Assembly: GCA_002457435.1 (NCBI GenBank)
Contig: NTLA01000008.1
Location: 16,730 to 80,729 of the forward strand
Direction of reading: 5' to 3'
From: Acidimicrobiales bacterium MED-G01
GTDB lineage: Bacteria; Actinomycetota; Acidimicrobiia; Acidimicrobiales; Poriferisodalaceae
DNA length: 64,000 bases
Made by a program: the position numbers and the translations under genes. Shown here in pieces: positions 61,813-64,000 of the stretch. A model generated the notes under the pieces. The model saw only the letters and a list, made by a program, of their open reading frames with translations, made no database searches and was not told the DNA's origin. The number at the start of each line of letters is the position of its first letter. Positions within the stretch are counted from its first letter, which is position 1.

Positions 61813-63474
61813 TTAGTTACGACTTATGACGTAACCAACAGATTCACGGTCCCACGTGTCCTCAGTCACGCCGGCATCACGAATCGCTTGTTTTCTTATT
61901 TTTCCCGAAGCTGTTTTGTCCAACTCGGTCACAAACTCGAGGTATCGCGGCACCGTGTGACGCGGCATCCTCGGAACACACCAATCTAGGAAGGCCACCG
62001 GATCCGGCGCAGGTCCATCAATCGCCAGAACCGCTTTAATTTCATCCTCGCCACCAGCGCCGGGGACCCTTAAACCAACGGCCGCTGATTCCACGACAGA
62101 CGGGTGTTCGTTGAGGGCCTGTTCGAGTTCATACGACGAGATATTTTCACCTCGCCGACGAATACGGTCTTTAATTCGATCAACAAAGAACAGCCTTCCT
62201 TCTGAGTCCATTCGACCGGCATCACCAGTGTGGAACCAAAGATTGCGCCACGCTTCGACTGTCTTGTCAGGCATATTGAAATAGCCGACATTGAAACAAA
62301 ATGGCACTTTCGGTCTGACCAAAATTTCGCCGATGTTATCTCTTGGCAATTCAGCGTCAGTTTCGGGGTCAGCAATTATCACGTCAAAGAATTCACTCAA
62401 AGGCGGCCCGGCGCACCCGGCCATAACAGGGTCTTCAAGGTCGCTGTAGCTCACCATGTTGACCTCGGTCATCCCGAAACCTTGGCGTAACTTGACTCCG
62501 AAACGCTCTTGCATCGCCACCCCCCATTCCTCTGCCACGGGAATAGCAAGAATTCGAGTCAACTTGTGATCTCGATCGTGGGGCGATTCGGGACTTCGGA
62601 AAATGAACTCAGGCATAACCCCGAGAGCGTTGGTGACTGTTATCTGTTCTTCGCGGACAATGCTGAGCCAATCCGTGACGCTAAAACGTTTGGTTACGTG
62701 ACATGAACTGCCGGCGAGGAGCGAGGCATAGGCTTGCATGAACAAGCCGTTGGCATGAAACAAGGGCATGCAGCAGAAGTAGCGGTCGTCTTCAGTTAGT
62801 TCCATAGCGGCAACGGTGCCCAAAGCGAACAGGTAGCAGTGCCCTTGGGGCATTAGGACGCCTTTAGAAGGGCCTGTTGTCCCTGAGGTATACATGATTG
62901 TGCATACATCGCTGGGGGTGGGGTCGGACAACGCTTCCATATTCGGTTCAGTGTTGAGAAGCGAATCCATGCGTACCAGAGGTATGTCGGCGAGAGCGCC
63001 GGGAGGGACTGAGCGGACGGAGGTTCCGTCGCTCACCCCGACGACTGTTTCGATATCGGATTGTGAGGTATCTACGGTCCCGAAACGATCTAATAAGTCA
63101 TCATCGACAACGATGATCCGGGGCGAACTGTTCTGCACCTGATGTTCGAGGAAGCCTCCGCGAAGTTCAGTATTAACTGGTACGAACACGGCGCGAAGTT
63201 TGTGTGCAGCGATCATGGTGATCATGAACTCGCGACTGTTAGTCAGCAGACCCAAGACCCGGTCACCGATTTGTAAACCTAAGTCTGCCAAAGCGGTAGC
63301 TAAACAGTCGGTGAGGTAGTCGAACTCAGAGAAGGAAACCGCTTTCCCATCTTCGAAGGACAAAAATTCTCGGTCTCCGTGAACGTTGGCTTGATGCCGG
63401 ACAGCGTCGACTAACGTCCAACGTTCCCTCGGAAGGGCTGGGCCCAAGTCATCAAGTCTCGGATGTCCTCGCAC
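61813..63474 (-). CDS. AMP-dependent acyl-CoA synthetase (CaiC-like)
   Basis: ANL superfamily ligase that activates a carboxylic acid to its CoA thioester via an acyl-adenylate. YTSGTTGPSKG (P-loop A3), GFGMTE (A5), WFHTGDAG (A7), DRIKDRIRRRGENIS hinge and KTASGKIRK (A10 lysine). About 553 residues from GTG 63474. A GTG at 63552 would overlap the divergent peroxiredoxin gene by 38 nt; neither start has a clear ribosome site, so the N-terminus is uncertain. Confidence 0.92.
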   Translation of the reverse strand: MRGHPRLDDLGPALPRERWTLVDAVRHQANVHGDREFLSFEDGKAVSFSEFDYLTDCLATALADLGLQIGDRVLGLLTNSREFMITMIAAHKLRAVFVPVNTELRGGFLEHQVQNSSPRIIVVDDDLLDRFGTVDTSQSDIETVVGVSDGTSVRSVPPGALADIPLVRMDSLLNTEPNMEALSDPTPSDVCTIMYTSGTTGPSKGVLMPQGHCYLFALGTVAAMELTEDDRYFCCMPLFHANGLFMQAYASLLAGSSCHVTKRFSVTDWLSIVREEQITVTNALGVMPEFIFRSPESPHDRDHKLTRILAIPVAEEWGVAMQERFGVKLRQGFGMTEVNMVSYSDLEDPVMAGCAGPPLSEFFDVIIADPETDAELPRDNIGEILVRPKVPFCFNVGYFNMPDKTVEAWRNLWFHTGDAGRMDSEGRLFFVDRIKDRIRRRGENISSYELEQALNEHPSVVESAAVGLRVPGAGGEDEIKAVLAIDGPAPDPVAFLDWCVPRMPRHTVPRYLEFVTELDKTASGKIRKQAIRDAGVTEDTWDRESVGYVISRN

Positions 63475-63502
63475 AAGCAGTGATGGTAGGACCTGAAGCC
63501 CA

Positions 63503-63508
63503 TAGGGT
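63503..63508 (+). promoter_or_regulatory. -10 element (leaderless) for the selenocysteine peroxiredoxin gene
   Basis: TAGGGT with a 6-nt spacer to ATG 63515, matching the pattern at other leaderless genes. It supports that the gene is transcribed and starts here. Confidence 0.5.
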
Positions 63509-63514
63509 GCAGGT

Positions 63515-63964
63515 ATGCGAAAAGGATCGGTCGTAGATGACTTTGAAGCCACAAATCAGTTCGGGGAACCAGTCCGCCTTTTTGATTTGTTAGAGGTAGG
63601 CCCTGTTGTCTTGTTTTTCTATCCGAAAGCATTGACACCGGGTTGAACTAAGCAAAGTTGCTACTTCCGGGACCTAACTGAAGAATTCGAAAAAGTTGGT
63701 GCCTCGGTGGTAGGAATGAGCGCTGATCCGTGGGACCGGCAACATAAATTTGACGAGATTAATCAGTTGAATCTCCCACTGTTATCCGATCCCGATAGGA
63801 CCGTCGCGAAGCAATTTGGGGTGAAACGGCTGGGGTCTCTCCCAAATAGGAGGAAGACCTTCGTTATCGGACATGACAGACAGATTCTGACCGTTATAAC
63901 GAGTGAAACAGACATGACAAAACATGCAGATGAAGCGCTCAACGTATTGCGCGGCACCACATAG
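63515..63964 (+). CDS. BCP-type peroxiredoxin with in-frame TGA at the peroxidatic position (predicted selenoprotein)
   Basis: Reduces peroxides with a thiol or selenol. Reading from ATG 63515 in one frame gives 149 residues of thioredoxin-fold AhpC/BCP peroxiredoxin: FFYPKALTPG, then TGA at 63644-63646 (codon 44), then TKQSCYFRD. The TGA sits exactly where the peroxidatic Cys of PxxxTxxC belongs (Pro37, Thr41). The resolving Cys49 is five residues on, as in E. coli Bcp. Downstream, SADP and the conserved Arg113 in RKTFVIG are intact to the TAG at 63962. A selenocysteine is the best explanation; point mutation or sequencing error is the alternative. Confidence 0.82.
63664..63683 (+). promoter_or_regulatory. 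candidate bacterial SECIS hairpin
   Basis: Downstream of the in-frame TGA: CTTC pairs with GAAG, then a C/T mismatch, then a G-C pair closing an apical loop GGACCTAA that starts with GG. The loop begins 23 nt after the TGA, within the usual bacterial SECIS distance. The stem is short and not energy-checked. A second small hairpin AGCAA/TTGCT (63651-63662) lies closer to the TGA. Confidence 0.4.
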
Positions 63965-64000
63965 ACCCTGATCGTTGCTCAAAACAATCACTGTCTAGTA

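Noticed and set aside
63707..63964. Short 85-residue frame starting at GTG 63707 as a separate gene
   Set aside because: It is the C-terminal part of the peroxiredoxin after the in-frame TGA. It lacks the active site and has no promoter or ribosome site of its own.
1..64000. CRISPR arrays, insertion sequences, prophage or integrase genes
   Set aside because: No regularly spaced repeats, transposase-like or phage-like products were seen on either strand.

Overview
The window is about 64 kb of roughly 50% GC bacterial DNA. It is densely packed with short intergenic gaps, many ATGA or TGATG couplings, and no insertion sequences, phage genes or CRISPR arrays. Content points to an uncultivated, probably marine or aquatic, actinobacterium of Acidimicrobiia type. 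The reasons are the cysO-like / Rv1339-like / rph / rdgB gene order known from mycobacteria, F420- or flavin-type luciferase-like oxidoreductases, DUF427, an Asparaginase_II-type amidohydrolase, and many leaderless genes. The taxonomic call is inference from gene content; no rRNA is present.

Layout. Positions 1-16600: aerobic catabolism genes (acyl-CoA dehydrogenase, SDR, two luciferase-like monooxygenases, a CaiB/BaiF CoA-transferase next to an enoyl-CoA hydratase, nitroreductase, gamma-glutamyltransferase, cytochrome P450, amidase, cupin, AlaX, second enoyl-CoA hydratase). 16700-23100: ROK kinase, thioesterase, a lipoprotein, small unknown proteins, DUF427, a methyltransferase and a Baeyer-Villiger-type monooxygenase. 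23100-30660: the housekeeping core (tmRNA, smpB, cysO-like, MBL-fold protein, rph, rdgB, D-threonine aldolase-like protein, clpP, rpe, RlmD/TrmA-type methyltransferase). 30680-63470: thiolase, a polytopic membrane protein, an orphan molybdenum hydroxylase large subunit in one run with a fused 5-oxoprolinase, a class III aminotransferase, amidases, TesB, CoA-transferases (one a tandem fusion), a dimethylglycine dehydrogenase-like oxidase with a small protein and a DMT permease, a 2OG-Fe(II) oxygenase, asparaginase, SDRs and an acyl-CoA ligase.

The most notable item is at the right edge (63515-63964). A BCP-type peroxiredoxin reads through in one frame except for a TGA exactly at the peroxidatic cysteine of the PxxxTxxC motif. 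A resolving Cys follows five residues later and a plausible SECIS-like hairpin lies just downstream, so this is very likely a selenoprotein that ordinary gene calling would truncate.

A second window-wide pattern is promoter architecture. At least 14 genes have a TANNNT hexamer ending 6 or 7 nt before the start codon and no Shine-Dalgarno sequence, indicating leaderless transcripts. Operon-internal genes instead carry AGGAG-like sites or overlap the preceding stop codon. This pattern was used to choose several starts (acyl-CoA dehydrogenase, clpP, smpB and others). The divergent rpe and rlmD-like genes have -10 boxes that overlap by two bases on opposite strands.

The accessory genes fit a heterotroph that activates, hydrolyses and beta-oxidises diverse amides, lactams, N-methylated amines and carboxylic acids. 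Specific substrates cannot be read from the sequence.
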